From Shewanella corallii (GTDB taxonomy: Bacteria > Pseudomonadota > Gammaproteobacteria > Enterobacterales > Shewanellaceae): a stretch of 64,000 nt of DNA. Shown here in pieces: positions 37,728-47,131 of the stretch (its first letter is position 1; each line of letters begins with the position of its first letter). The position numbers were made by a program, and so were the translations under genes. The notes beneath the pieces were generated by a model. The model ran no database searches and was not told the origin of the DNA. It saw only the letters and a program-made list of their open reading frames with translations. The stretch is taken from NCBI RefSeq assembly GCF_023349125.1, contig NZ_JAKIKT010000002.1, positions 186,001 through 250,000 on the forward strand. The letters are read 5' to 3'.

Positions 37728-38261
37728 TTAAAAGTCCGGATCCCAATCCACTAAAATCTGTTTGGCCTCGCTGTCCACCTTGATGATGAACTGCTCGGTA
37801 ACAAAGGGAATCATTCGCTCCCCTTTGCCAAAGGCATCTTTGGCGTTGGCTTTAACAACCAGAACATCGTTGGAACCTGTTTCCAGGATCTGGTCAACTT
37901 TGCCCATGTTGTAGCCTTTGGTGTTGACCACCTCACAGCCGATAAGGTCGCGCCAGTAGAACTCGTCTTCCGGCAGGTTTTCCATCTGCTCGGGCAGGAT
38001 GGCAATCTCACAATTTGTCAGTGCCTGTGCCTGCTCCCGGGTAGTGATGCCTTCGAGCTCAGCCACTACGGCTTTGCCACCATGAATGCGCCACTGGGAA
38101 ACCTTAACCTCACGCCATTTTCCCTGTTCAAACAGCAACCAGGGAGAATAGTCAAAAATACCTTCCATCGATTCGGTATAAGCGGTGATCTTCATCCAAC
38201 CTTTTACACCGTAGCATGCGCCAATTTTGCCCAGTACTATCGGCTGTTGGTTACTGCTCAT
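37728..38261 (-). CDS. rimM: 16S rRNA processing protein RimM
   Basis: 30S maturation factor that binds S19 near the 16S head. 177 residues with an N-terminal RimM domain ([17 protein letters not shown]) and a C-terminal PRC barrel ([27 protein letters not shown] ... [10 protein letters not shown]). An in-frame TTG at 38264 directly precedes the ATG at 38261; the ATG is preferred with AAAGG about eight bases upstream. Second gene of the rpsP operon. Confidence 0.97.
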   Translation of the reverse strand: MSSNQQPIVLGKIGACYGVKGWMKITAYTESMEGIFDYSPWLLFEQGKWREVKVSQWRIHGGKAVVAELEGITTREQAQALTNCEIAILPEQMENLPEDEFYWRDLIGCEVVNTKGYNMGKVDQILETGSNDVLVVKANAKDAFGKGERMIPFVTEQFIIKVDSEAKQILVDWDPDF

Positions 38262-38280
38262 CAACTATACCTTTACGCTA

Positions 38281-38532
38281 TTAAGCAGCAGCTTTACGAG
38301 CGTCTTTGATCAGCTTTGCTACGCGATCAGTAGTTGCAGCACCAGTACCAACCCAGTGATCAACACGGTCCAGGTCCAGACGCAGAGTCTCTTCCTGACC
38401 ACGAGCCAGAGGGTTGAAGAAACCGATGCGCTCGATGAAACGACCGTCACGGGCGTTGCGGCTGTCAGCAACTACGATGTTGTAAAAAGGACGCTTTTTA
38501 GCGCCACCACGAGCTAAACGAATGGTAACCAT
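38281..38532 (-). CDS. rpsP: 30S ribosomal protein S16
   Basis: 83-residue 30S assembly protein starting [25 protein letters not shown] and containing [14 protein letters not shown], both diagnostic. First gene of rpsP-rimM-trmD-rplS. The 236 bp upstream to the ffh stop probably contains the operon promoter; a hairpin there (CGCTCTG 38732-38738 with CAGAGCG 38750-38756) lacks a convincing T-run. Confidence 0.98.
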   Translation of the reverse strand: MVTIRLARGGAKKRPFYNIVVADSRNARDGRFIERIGFFNPLARGQEETLRLDLDRVDHWVGTGAATTDRVAKLIKDARKAAA

Positions 38533-38768
38533 GCGTTAGTAATCCTCTAATGATTTGCATTGAAGCAAAAATAAAAACTGGAACCCCGTGTTCGCGAAGA
38601 GTCCCAGCAAAGAAAGCCGGAAGATTTTACCTGACTTTTCAGCTAATGCAACCGCCCAGCTCGAAATTTACGCCGAGGTCAGGGCCACATATTCAGCAGG
38701 GAATGTCAGGTTGACGTTCCAAAGAAACGCCCGCTCTGCCCTTCCGCGACAGAGCGATAAATAAGTTA

Positions 38769-40142
38769 TCAGCGGCCGGGGAACTTCATACCCGGAGGCA
38801 TCATGCCTTTCATGCCACGCATCATCTTTTGCATACCGCCCTTGGAAGACATCTTTTTCATCATCTTCTGCATCTGGGTGAACTGCTTGAGCAGGCGGTT
38901 TACGTCCTGAATTTGCGTGCCGGAACCCGCTGCGATACGACGCTTACGCGAGCCCTTAATAATATCAGGGTTGCGACGTTCTGCCGGGGTCATGGAGTTA
39001 ATGATGGCTTCCATCTGTCCGGTCATCTTACCGTTCTGTACCTGAGCCAGAGCATCAGGAGGCAGTTGACCAACACCTGGCAGCTTCTCCAGCATGCCCA
39101 TCATGCCACCCATGTTTTTCATCTGCTGCAGTTGGTCGCGAAAATCTTCCAGATCAAAGCCGCCGCCAGACTTCACCTTGGAAGCCAGCTTCATAGCCTT
39201 GTCTTTATCGACACCACGTTCAACCTGCTCAATCAGCGACAGTACGTCACCCATGCCCAGAATACGGGACGCAACACGATCCGGATGGAAAGGCTCCAGC
39301 GCATCAGTCTTCTCGCCCACACCCAGGAATTTAATTGGCTTACCTGTGATATGACGGATAGACAGGGCGGCACCACCACGGGCGTCACCATCCACCTTGG
39401 TCAGTACCACACCAGTCAATGGCAGGGCTTCATTGAATGCCTTGGCCGTATTGGCAGCATCCTGACCTGTCATGGCATCAACCACAAACAGGGTTTCTAC
39501 CGGATTAACGGCGGCGTGCAGTGCTTTAATTTCATCCATCATGCCTTCATCGACATGCAGACGACCTGCGGTATCCAGAATCACCACATCGATAAACTTC
39601 AGCTTGGCATGAGCCATGGCGGCATTGGCGATATCGATAGGCTTTTGGCTTACATCGGATGGGAAGAACTCAACATTGACTTCACCGGCCAGGGTTTCCA
39701 ACTGTTTGATAGCAGCCGGGCGATATACGTCGGCACTGACCACAAGCACAGATTTCTTCTGGCGTTCTCTCAGGAACTTGGCAAGCTTGGCAACAGAGGT
39801 GGTTTTACCGGCACCCTGCAGACCCGCCATCATAATCACGGCGGGAGGTTGCGCAGCCAAATCCAGGGCTTCGTTGGACTCGCCCATGGCTTTTTCCAAC
39901 TCGCTCTGAACAATCTTGATGAAGACCTGGCCCGGACTCAGGCTCTTGGTGACTTCCTGGCCAACCGCACGCTCCTTCACGGCATTAACGAATTCCCGTA
40001 CCACAGGCAGGGCTACGTCAGCCTCCAGCAGTGCCATACGGACTTCGCGCAGGGTTTCCTTAATGTTGTCTTCGGTTAAGCGACCACGACCACTGATATT
40101 CTTCAGCGTTCGCGACAGTCTGTCAGTCAGGTTCTCAAACAT
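38769..40142 (-). CDS. ffh: Signal recognition particle protein Ffh
   Basis: SRP54 GTPase that, with 4.5S RNA, targets membrane proteins cotranslationally. 457 residues: N domain 1-85, G domain with GLQGAGKTTSVAKLA (G1, near 102-116), DTAGR (near 186-190), TKVDGDARGG (near 247-256), and methionine-rich M domain (about 300-457) ending KMMRGMKGMMPPGMKFPGR. The ATG at 40142 gives the family start MFENLTDRLSRTL; the upstream TTG at 40154 is not needed. Upstream of rpsP and divergent from ypjD, the conserved arrangement. Confidence 0.98.
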   Translation of the reverse strand: MFENLTDRLSRTLKNISGRGRLTEDNIKETLREVRMALLEADVALPVVREFVNAVKERAVGQEVTKSLSPGQVFIKIVQSELEKAMGESNEALDLAAQPPAVIMMAGLQGAGKTTSVAKLAKFLRERQKKSVLVVSADVYRPAAIKQLETLAGEVNVEFFPSDVSQKPIDIANAAMAHAKLKFIDVVILDTAGRLHVDEGMMDEIKALHAAVNPVETLFVVDAMTGQDAANTAKAFNEALPLTGVVLTKVDGDARGGAALSIRHITGKPIKFLGVGEKTDALEPFHPDRVASRILGMGDVLSLIEQVERGVDKDKAMKLASKVKSGGGFDLEDFRDQLQQMKNMGGMMGMLEKLPGVGQLPPDALAQVQNGKMTGQMEAIINSMTPAERRNPDIIKGSRKRRIAAGSGTQIQDVNRLLKQFTQMQKMMKKMSSKGGMQKMMRGMKGMMPPGMKFPGR

Positions 40143-40399
40143 CTTCCTGTGCAATACCTTGTAAGCATCTTCAATATTGGCCTGTATTATAGCGATGCCT
40201 GAGCAATTAGCTACTACAGGCTAATTTTGTGCCAGCCTAACTCCTGCTATTGTAAAAAATGTTGGCTAAGCGTCAGAATCTGCTTAAATTTGCCACTTGT
40301 ATCACTGCCCAAAAGTCTGCAGCTCATGTTATTCTTGCTGCATTAAAACGCTATATTTCGGGCTGTAAGGCCAAAACACAGACGATAGGTTATAACCCC

Positions 40400-41188
40400 A
40401 TGGTTCTCTATTCTGCTTCCGCCATGTTTTTTTACTGCATCGCTTTGGTGCTGGTGACCAGTCGCTTGTTCCATGCTGAAGGGCCCAATCGCACCCTGGT
40501 TGCCGCGATTGCAGCGATTGCAGTGCTGTTTCACGGTGCCGCTTTATATCAGGCTATCAACACACCGGATGGACAAAACCTGAGCCTGACCAATGTTATC
40601 TCTTTGGTGAACTGGATTATCGCCCTCAGCTTTACCGTGCTGATGTTCCGCCTCAAGGTCATGGTAGTAGTACCTGTGGTTTATGCCTGTTCAGTGCTGT
40701 CCGTCGCCCTGCTGTGGCTGGTACCGCCTTCATTTATGCTGCATTTTGAGCTGCATCCTGAAGTATTGGTCCATGTTGTGCTGTCTCTGATGGCCTACAG
40801 TGCCTTGATGATTGCTGCACTTTACGCCATTCAGCTGGCATTGATTCAAAATAAACTGAAGCAAAAGAAACTGATACTCAGCCCGGCCATTCCACCACTG
40901 CTGACAGTAGAGAAGCAGCTATATCACCTGGTGATTATTGGTGTAGCCCTGCTCAGCCTGTCACTTGCTACCGGTTTTATCTTCCTGGATGATATGTTCG
41001 CCGAAGGTAAAGGCCATAAAGCGATATTGTCGATCGCCGCCTGGGGTGTTTATGTAGTGATGTTGCTGCAACATTATCGGGTGGGCTGCAAAATCCGCAG
41101 TGCAGTTATCTATACTCTGACCGGCGCAACCTTGCTGTCTCTGGCCTATTTCGGCGCCCGTATCGTCAAAGAACTGATTATTAATTAA
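40400..41188 (+). CDS. ypjD: Cytochrome c assembly-like inner-membrane protein YpjD
   Basis: 262-residue polytopic membrane protein of the CcsA/CcmF/ResC-like family, matching E. coli YpjD in length (263) and position (divergent from ffh, followed by yfjD). About eight hydrophobic helices; the segment near residues 125-160 with HPEVLVHVVLSLMAYS contains candidate heme or structural His. The open frame reaches 40259, but the ATG at 40400 starts a membrane protein directly, while the upstream part is not conserved-looking. The role is unproven; a link to corC/YfjD function has been discussed in E. coli. Confidence 0.9.
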   Translation: MVLYSASAMFFYCIALVLVTSRLFHAEGPNRTLVAAIAAIAVLFHGAALYQAINTPDGQNLSLTNVISLVNWIIALSFTVLMFRLKVMVVVPVVYACSVLSVALLWLVPPSFMLHFELHPEVLVHVVLSLMAYSALMIAALYAIQLALIQNKLKQKKLILSPAIPPLLTVEKQLYHLVIIGVALLSLSLATGFIFLDDMFAEGKGHKAILSIAAWGVYVVMLLQHYRVGCKIRSAVIYTLTGATLLSLAYFGARIVKELIIN

Positions 41189-41210
41189 TTGCTCAATTAA
41201 TCGATTTAAG

Positions 41211-41236
41211 AGCCGGCCATGTGCGCCGGCTTTTTT
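41211..41236 (+). terminator. Intrinsic terminator of ypjD
   Basis: AGCCGGC (41211-41217) pairs with GCCGGCT (41225-41231), then T-run. Confidence 0.88.
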
Positions 41237-41317
41237 ATTGTCACCCTTCGTTGACTTGACACCCGCAGTCACAGCCAGTATTTAGTTAGATTCAAGAAAC
41301 AGCATGGAGCTCCCCTG

Positions 41318-42598
41318 GTGGAAGATATACCCACAGGTATCCTACTAATCAGCTTAGTTATTCTACTTATTATTTCTGCTTACTTCTCCGGTTCTGAGAC
41401 CGCCATGATGAGTCTCAACCGCTACCGTCTGCGTCACCTTGCCAATGAAGGTAACCGGGGCGCCATGCGTGCCCGCCAGCTACTGGAAAGACCAGACCGC
41501 CTTATCGGCCTTATTCTTATCGGCAACAATCTGGTTAATATTCTTGCCTCCTCGATCGCCACCATTCTTGGTTTACGATTTTTCGGTGATATCGGAGTGG
41601 CCATCGCAACAGGTGTACTGACCCTGGTGGTATTGGTTTGCGCAGAAGTGACCCCTAAAACTGTTGCCGCCCTGCATCCGGAACGTATTGCTTTCCCTTC
41701 AAGCGTCCTGCTTAAGCTATTGCTTAAAGTTCTTGGACCTCTGGTCACTGTGACCAATTGGATTACCTCCGGCTTTCTTAAGTTACTGGGCGTTCGCAAT
41801 GTCAGTTCAAGTGATGCCCTGAGCCAGGAAGAATTGCGCACAGTAGTACATGAAGCCGGCGCCCTGATCCCGGCCAATCACCAGGAGATGTTGCTGTCAG
41901 TTCTGGATTTGGAGAAAGTGACAGTCGAAGACATTATGGTGCCCCGGGCAGAGATCTACGCCATCAATGTTAATGATGACTTTAAGGTGATTAACCGCCA
42001 GGTCATTCAGAGCCCTCACACCCGTGTACTGGTTTATCGGGATACCATAGACGATGTCGTCGGCTTTATCCATCTGCGGGATGCACTGCGCCTGCAGTCA
42101 AAAAATCAGTTCAGCAAATCCTCACTGCTGAGGGCTGTAAAGGAGCTTTATTTTGTACCTGAAGGTACTGCCCTGAATGTGCAGCTGGCGAACTTCAAAC
42201 GAAACCGTGAGCGAATCGGTTTGGTGGTAGACGAGTATGGTGATCTGCAGGGTCTGGTGACGCTGGAAGACATTCTGGAAGAGATCGTAGGAGACTTTAC
42301 CACCTCTATGATGCCAGCCCCCAGCGAGGAGATAATTCCCCAGCAGGACGGCAGCTACCTGGTAGAGGCCAGTATCAATATCCGGGATATGAATAAAGAG
42401 ATGAACTGGCAGTTCCCCATCGATGGTCCCAAAACCCTCAATGGGCTGATCATTGAGTATCTGGAGGAGATCCCCTGCGCCAAGACCAGTTTGAGGCTGG
42501 CGGGATATCCCGTCGAGGTAGTGGATGTGGCAGACAATATGATCAAGACGGTAAGAGTTATGCCTGCCTTCTTCAAACAACCAGAGCAATCGGCCTGA
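41318..42598 (+). CDS. yfjD: CNNM/CorC-HlyC family membrane transporter-associated protein YfjD
   Basis: 426 residues: DUF21/CNNM membrane domain (about 1-180, with YFSGSETAMMSLNRYRLRHLA and the NNLVNILAS helix), a CBS pair (about 205-325, including VEDIMVPRAEI and the second-CBS GLVVDEYGDLQGLVTLEDILEEIVGD) and a C-terminal CorC_HlyC domain (about 340-420). Family members take part in Mg2+/Co2+ efflux or homeostasis. The start is GTG at 41318 with GGAG eight bases upstream; the ATG at 41304 is out of frame and runs into a stop. It follows ypjD as in E. coli but after a terminator. Confidence 0.93.
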   Translation: MEDIPTGILLISLVILLIISAYFSGSETAMMSLNRYRLRHLANEGNRGAMRARQLLERPDRLIGLILIGNNLVNILASSIATILGLRFFGDIGVAIATGVLTLVVLVCAEVTPKTVAALHPERIAFPSSVLLKLLLKVLGPLVTVTNWITSGFLKLLGVRNVSSSDALSQEELRTVVHEAGALIPANHQEMLLSVLDLEKVTVEDIMVPRAEIYAINVNDDFKVINRQVIQSPHTRVLVYRDTIDDVVGFIHLRDALRLQSKNQFSKSSLLRAVKELYFVPEGTALNVQLANFKRNRERIGLVVDEYGDLQGLVTLEDILEEIVGDFTTSMMPAPSEEIIPQQDGSYLVEASINIRDMNKEMNWQFPIDGPKTLNGLIIEYLEEIPCAKTSLRLAGYPVEVVDVADNMIKTVRVMPAFFKQPEQSA

Positions 42599-42630
42599 GC
42601 AATCAGCCGAGCCCAGAATGTCAGCATTCA

Positions 42631-42660
42631 AAAAAGGCCATCTCTTGATGGCCTTTTTTA
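42631..42660. terminator. Bidirectional terminator between yfjD and the Mpo1-like gene
   Basis: AAAGGCCATC (42633-42642) pairs with GATGGCCTTT (42647-42656), with A and T runs outside. Confidence 0.9.
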
Positions 42661-42685
42661 CATCGATTATCCCGCTGAAATAGAG

Positions 42686-43207
42686 TTAATTGGCTTTTGC
42701 AGCTTCGAGCTCCATCCGCTTCTGTTTGGCGATAGGGGTAATTTCCTGTTCCAGCCCCTTCTCCCAGCCAAGATAAAAGTAAACCTCGGCCATCAGGAAA
42801 ATCGGACCAATCAAAAGCTGATTCATATCGTCAACAAAAGCAGGCTTGGCTTTTTCATACTGATGTCCAATCAGCTGAAATATCCAGCCAACCACAAACA
42901 CTGCCAGCGCTATCCACAATGCATAGGGAACGCCGACAACCGCTTCAGTGGTGTAGAGCACAGGTAAAATAAACATCACCATGCCCATAGCAAGCCTTAC
43001 ATGCAGCCACATATAGTAAATCAGTACCACCAGGGTAAATATCATAGCCACACTCACCTGGCCTCCGGGAGTATTAAACCTCACCATTCCCAATAGCAGG
43101 AAAAGAGACCAGATAATCATAGGGATACCCACGAAGTGGGTTTTGATATTACTGGGATTCAGATGAACGCTTTTGTACGCCGATAATTGCTCTACTATAT
43201 TTTTCAT
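42686..43207 (-). CDS. Mpo1-like protein (DUF962)
   Basis: 173-residue membrane protein with about four helices. The DUF962 hallmark HLNPSNIKTHFVGIPMIIW (about 15-33) and the later WIFQLIGHQYEKAKPA hold conserved His residues. The yeast member Mpo1 is an Fe2+-dependent dioxygenase in alpha-oxidation of 2-hydroxy fatty acids; a similar lipid role is inferred for bacteria. The ATG at 43207 has GGGAG upstream and gives the family N-terminus; the open frame upstream to 43255 is not needed. A perfect 14-bp palindrome lies about 80 bp upstream. Convergent with yfjD and divergent from a TonB receptor. Confidence 0.9.
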   Translation of the reverse strand: MKNIVEQLSAYKSVHLNPSNIKTHFVGIPMIIWSLFLLLGMVRFNTPGGQVSVAMIFTLVVLIYYMWLHVRLAMGMVMFILPVLYTTEAVVGVPYALWIALAVFVVGWIFQLIGHQYEKAKPAFVDDMNQLLIGPIFLMAEVYFYLGWEKGLEQEITPIAKQKRMELEAAKAN

Positions 43208-43286
43208 TTTATTTCTCCCGTCACCGCCCTGTGACCCGGACTGTATTTTTAACACCTTTTATTTTTATCAGCTTGTAACAAGATAG

Positions 43287-43300
43287 TAAACGGCCGTTTA
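43287..43300. promoter_or_regulatory. Perfect 14-bp palindrome TAAACGGCCGTTTA, candidate TetR-family operator
   Basis: Exact dyad. The core AAAC-N4-GTTT resembles operators of PsrA, a TetR-family fatty-acid regulator in gammaproteobacteria, which would fit the lipid role of the adjacent Mpo1-like gene. Assignment is inference from the pattern. Confidence 0.45.
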
Positions 43301-43405
43301 ATCTTATACTTAGCATGCAACTTCTGCCCTTTGCAGAATGTATTTCAGCCCCCCTCCGCAGTAAAACAACCAGCCCTCAACCCGACCAAAACCAAGCGTA
43401 ACAAA

Positions 43406-43435
43406 TTGTTTTAAAACAAATAGATGTTTTATAGA
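43406..43435 (+). promoter_or_regulatory. Candidate promoter and overlapping palindrome for the TonB receptor
   Basis: TTGTTT (43406-43411), 18-bp spacer, TATAGA (43430-43435). The -35 lies inside a perfect palindrome TTGTTTTAAAACAA (43406-43419), which could be a repressor site. The transcript would have a leader of about 170 bases. Confidence 0.35.
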
Positions 43436-43610
43436 TATATAAACGTGAAAGAAAAGACGCCTCCTTGATTGTTGCCCACCGCCCAAGTCCGTAAAACCGA
43501 TGTTGCGGGATTGTTTTGGCCAAGTAAAAGCGCCGGAACGTCAGGCAGCGACCCACACTTCGAGTTGCCCCGCCAACCATAACAAACCGCAACAGACGGA
43601 ATAGGGAAAA

Positions 43611-46600
43611 ATGATGAATAAGAAAAAAATAACCAGTGCGGTCCAGGCCGTAATACTGGGACTCACCCCGGCCATCGCTTTTGCCGCTGACGATGCAATT
43701 GAAGTTCAGGGTGTCAGCAATGCACAACAGAATTCTTCTCAGGCAGCGGCTGAAGAGAAAGTTGAAAAAATTACGGTTACCGGCTCCCGCATTAAACGCG
43801 ACAGCTTCTCGGTAGCGACCCCTCTGGCTACTCTGGATCGCAATGACATCGAAGATGCCGGTATTGGCTCACTCGCAGCCATCCTGGTAGACGAAATCCC
43901 TCAGGTCTCTGAAGGCAGCAGCAACTCCAATTCCCAATCAAGTGTTCAAAACACAGGTCTGTCTACTATTGATCTACGCGAACTGGGCACCAACCGGACT
44001 CTGACTCTGGTCGATGGCCGCCGTGTGGTGTCCAACAGTTACTCAGGCAACTATGTCAGCTTGAGCACCATCCCTGCCAGTATGGTGCAAAAGGTCGAAA
44101 TTATTACAGGTGGCGCCTCAGCAGCTTATGGTTCTGATGCGGTAGCTGGTGTAGTGAACATTATTACCAAGCAGGATCAGGAAGGATTCAGCATTAATGC
44201 CCGTGGTGGCGAATCCATGGAAGGTGGTGCCCGCGAATACAGTATCGATGCTGATTACGGCACCACTTATAATGATGGTGCCGGTTACCTGTTCTTCGCC
44301 ACTTCTTTCGATAAAGAGTATGGCCTGGAATTCTGGGATAGAGACAGAGCCCAGCAGCAGGATGCCTGGACTTACGATGATGATGAAATGTGTAATGCCA
44401 TGCTCACGGAGAATGGCTACCAGTGCATGCGCGATATCACTCAGGCTGACTGGCGTAGTCTGAGCGACTCCATCTATGGTGGCGTATTCGACGAGAAAAG
44501 CAGTACCAAGCCTGATTCTGGCTTTTGGTATGACGGCCAGACACTGAGAGATGACTGGCACGAAGAACGGTATGGTATCAATTTCAATCAGTTCACCATG
44601 CTTAAAGTGCCTGATGAAGCGCTTTCTGTGGCGGTCAAAACCGAGTATGAATTTGACAGCGGCATAGAAGCGTATTTCCAGATGCAGTACGCCCGCAACA
44701 AGTCAGTCAACAACAAGTCGCCCGAAAGTGAAGATGAATGTGATTCAATCATCACCCGGGATTTGGAAACCGGTGAGTTTGGCGCTGACTGTATTGGCCG
44801 TATCCCCAAAGATAATCCGTACATGCCTGAAGAAATCCGCGATCAAGCCAGCTCAAAAGGGGTAAAGTGGGATAGAAACTTTGCGGAAGTCGGTAATATC
44901 ATTAACGAAAACACCCGTCAAACTTACCGCACCTGGGCAGGCCTGCGTGGCTACGTATTTGAAGATTGGGAGTGGGATCTGTCTGTTGGCTACGGTAACT
45001 TCCAACAGGAGCAGGTTCGTCATAACGAGCTTTATGTCGCCCGCGTTCGCGAAGCCCTGAACGCCGAGCAACTTGATGATGGCACTATCCAGTGTAAGAG
45101 CGAAGAAGCACGCGCTAACGGTTGTGTACCTATCAATCTGTTTGGTGCTGGCTCCATATCAGCTGAGGCAGCGAACTACATTCGCGCAACCCCAGAGATC
45201 AACACAGATATCACCATGACCAATGTACTGGGTTACATCACAGGTGATCTGTTTGAGATGCCAGCGGGTCCTGTAGCTTCCGCATTTGGTTTCGAATATC
45301 GCCGCGATACTCAAACAGTATCCACCAACGTACCTGAAGGTGGCGTGACCTTTAACTATGTGCCTTCTTTCAGCGGTAACGTTGACGTATACGAAGCTTT
45401 CGCTGAAGTATCTGTGCCCCTATTAGCTGATATGGCTGCAGCTAAGAGCCTGTCGTTGGATCTTTCTGCTCGATTCGCAGATTACAGCTGGTCAACCACA
45501 GGTCTGATGCAGAGTTACAAAGCCGGCTTTATTTATGAACCTCTGGAAGGTTATGCCGTGCGTGCCAACTGGGCCCGAGCTCAACGGGCGCCGACCATCA
45601 CCGACCTGATGTCCCCTCCACGCGGCGACTATGATTCGTTTGATGACGTGTGTGATGGCGTAACAGCGACCTCTGACAAGCCAGGTCATGATGCCTGTCG
45701 TCAGGATCCGGGTATTGCCGCAACTATCGCTGCAGACGGTAAATTTGTAGATGATAACAATGGTTACTCGCCTAACGTAGGTAACCCAGAGTTGCAGGAA
45801 GAGACAGCTGATACCTTTACTGTTGGTCTGACTATGGCACCGGAATTTATCGATGGCCTTCGCATCGCTGTCGACTACTATGACATCAGTATTGACGATG
45901 CTATCGACGCTCTGTCAAATGAAGATATTATCGGTTTCTGCTACAACTCATCCCTAGCATATGGCGATGATAACGAGTTCTGTAACGACATTACTCGTGA
46001 CAGTGATGGTCAGATTTCTGAGGTACAACAGCGTTTGATTAACATCAACGAAATCACCACCAGTGGTTACGATATTGCGGCAGAATACCGTTACGACTTT
46101 GATGAGTGGGGTCGTATCCGCTTTAAAGCTGACTGGACTCACGTGATTGGTTACGCCGAAACCAAGACAGGCCCTGATGGTCAGTTCACTGAAAATTATG
46201 AAGGTTACCTGACCTCCGACATATTCGAAGATAAAGGCTCCGCCTCTTTGACCTGGTATAAAGATGACTGGCGCGTGCGCTGGAGCACCCGTTACAAGAG
46301 CTCTGTCCGTCGCAGCTTGTCTACCCAACAGGCCTGGGAAAAGGACATTGCCACCAACGCGGAAAACTGTGCTAATGGCTCTGATGACTGTATTGCCAAC
46401 CCTGAGCCACTGTATGGTCAGGAGTTGCCTTCAGTCACCACCCACAACCTGTCTGTTTCCTATGACTGGGACATCGATGACAGCACTGACCTGCGTCTTT
46501 ACGGCGGTGTGAATAACCTGTTTGATGAAAAAGGACCATTTATCCTGGGTGGTCGCGGTAACTTCGACAGTGCCTACGGCGGTGGTGTGGGACGCTTTAT

Positions 46601-46628
46601 GTTTGTAGGCGCCCGTCTACGATTCTAA
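43611..46628 (+). CDS. Large TonB-dependent outer-membrane receptor
   Basis: 1005 residues. Signal peptide 1-25 (cleavage AFA-ADD), TonB-box-like EKITVTGSRI near 52-61, plug domain about 65-190 (RELGTNRTLTLVDGRRVV, GGASAAYGSDAVAGVVNIITK), then a 22-strand beta-barrel ending in GRFMFVGARLRF with C-terminal Phe. The plug and barrel are typical of the large Alteromonadales/Xanthomonadales receptors for oligosaccharides, peptides or other substrates rather than the smaller siderophore receptors. No partner uptake or polysaccharide-degrading gene is adjacent, so the substrate cannot be inferred. Extracellular loops carry several Cys pairs. ATGATG start, AGGGA just upstream. Confidence 0.93.
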   Translation: MMNKKKITSAVQAVILGLTPAIAFAADDAIEVQGVSNAQQNSSQAAAEEKVEKITVTGSRIKRDSFSVATPLATLDRNDIEDAGIGSLAAILVDEIPQVSEGSSNSNSQSSVQNTGLSTIDLRELGTNRTLTLVDGRRVVSNSYSGNYVSLSTIPASMVQKVEIITGGASAAYGSDAVAGVVNIITKQDQEGFSINARGGESMEGGAREYSIDADYGTTYNDGAGYLFFATSFDKEYGLEFWDRDRAQQQDAWTYDDDEMCNAMLTENGYQCMRDITQADWRSLSDSIYGGVFDEKSSTKPDSGFWYDGQTLRDDWHEERYGINFNQFTMLKVPDEALSVAVKTEYEFDSGIEAYFQMQYARNKSVNNKSPESEDECDSIITRDLETGEFGADCIGRIPKDNPYMPEEIRDQASSKGVKWDRNFAEVGNIINENTRQTYRTWAGLRGYVFEDWEWDLSVGYGNFQQEQVRHNELYVARVREALNAEQLDDGTIQCKSEEARANGCVPINLFGAGSISAEAANYIRATPEINTDITMTNVLGYITGDLFEMPAGPVASAFGFEYRRDTQTVSTNVPEGGVTFNYVPSFSGNVDVYEAFAEVSVPLLADMAAAKSLSLDLSARFADYSWSTTGLMQSYKAGFIYEPLEGYAVRANWARAQRAPTITDLMSPPRGDYDSFDDVCDGVTATSDKPGHDACRQDPGIAATIAADGKFVDDNNGYSPNVGNPELQEETADTFTVGLTMAPEFIDGLRIAVDYYDISIDDAIDALSNEDIIGFCYNSSLAYGDDNEFCNDITRDSDGQISEVQQRLININEITTSGYDIAAEYRYDFDEWGRIRFKADWTHVIGYAETKTGPDGQFTENYEGYLTSDIFEDKGSASLTWYKDDWRVRWSTRYKSSVRRSLSTQQAWEKDIATNAENCANGSDDCIANPEPLYGQELPSVTTHNLSVSYDWDIDDSTDLRLYGGVNNLFDEKGPFILGGRGNFDSAYGGGVGRFMFVGARLRF

Positions 46629-46653
46629 ATGATGTAAAATCTCCCTGTAGCAA

Positions 46654-46684
46654 AAAGCCAGCGATAACTCGCTGGCTTTTTTAT
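46654..46684. terminator. Bidirectional terminator between TonB receptor and acpS
   Basis: AAAGCCAGCG (46654-46663) pairs with CGCTGGCTTT (46670-46679), flanked by A and T runs. Confidence 0.9.
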
Positions 46685-46718
46685 TAGCTTCAGTGAACCG
46701 GTGAACCATATAAGCAGT

Positions 46719-47096
46719 TCAGGACTCCAATATCACAGTGGCCATAGCATAGTGCTGCTCATCGGCAATGCTGATGTGGCCCAGATAGCCTCCCATCAAC
46801 TCAAGACGCTCGGCCGCACCATCAGTGAAAGCCAGCTTGGGAGCACCCAGCTCATTATTACTGATATGAATATGCTGAAATGAGATACCCCGGCCAATGC
46901 CCGTGCCCAGCGCCTTGGCAGCGGCCTCCTTGGCGGCAAAACGCTTGGCAAGGAAACGGGCAGGCTGACGACTCTCATTAAAGGTCAGCAGCTCCTCTTC
47001 AGTCAGTACTCTACGGGCTAACCTGTCCCCCTTCTCAAGCTGCTGTTCGATACGGGCTATCTCAACGATATCTGTCCCCAATCCAATAATAGCCAT
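46719..47096 (-). CDS. acpS: Holo-[acyl-carrier-protein] synthase
   Basis: Transfers 4'-phosphopantetheine from CoA to ACP. 125 residues with IIGLGTDIVEIARIE at the start (catalytic Asp8) and RFAAKEAAAKALGTGI near 52-67 (Glu and Lys of the active site). Length matches E. coli (126). Last gene of the rnc-era-recO-pdxJ-acpS cluster, 35 bp after pdxJ. Confidence 0.96.
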   Translation of the reverse strand: MAIIGLGTDIVEIARIEQQLEKGDRLARRVLTEEELLTFNESRQPARFLAKRFAAKEAAAKALGTGIGRGISFQHIHISNNELGAPKLAFTDGAAERLELMGGYLGHISIADEQHYAMATVILES

Positions 47097-47131
47097 CTGC
47101 TCTCCCGCCTTCCTTGTCTCCGACGCTACGA

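Larger units (their letters stand above)
43208..43610. other. Regulatory region between Mpo1-like gene and TonB receptor
   Basis: 403 bases, divergent genes. It holds two perfect palindromes (43287-43300 and 43406-43419), a small hairpin (TTCTGC 43322-43327 with GCAGAA 43333-43338) and a candidate promoter for the receptor. No open frame of interest. Confidence 0.6.

Noticed and set aside
38732..38756. Hairpin between ffh and rpsP as an ffh terminator
   Set aside because: The 7-bp stem is real, but the minus-strand tail lacks a T-run, so termination is doubtful.
38829..40079. A long plus-strand open frame opposite ffh
   Set aside because: Shadow of the highly conserved ffh frame; the translation shows no known protein pattern.
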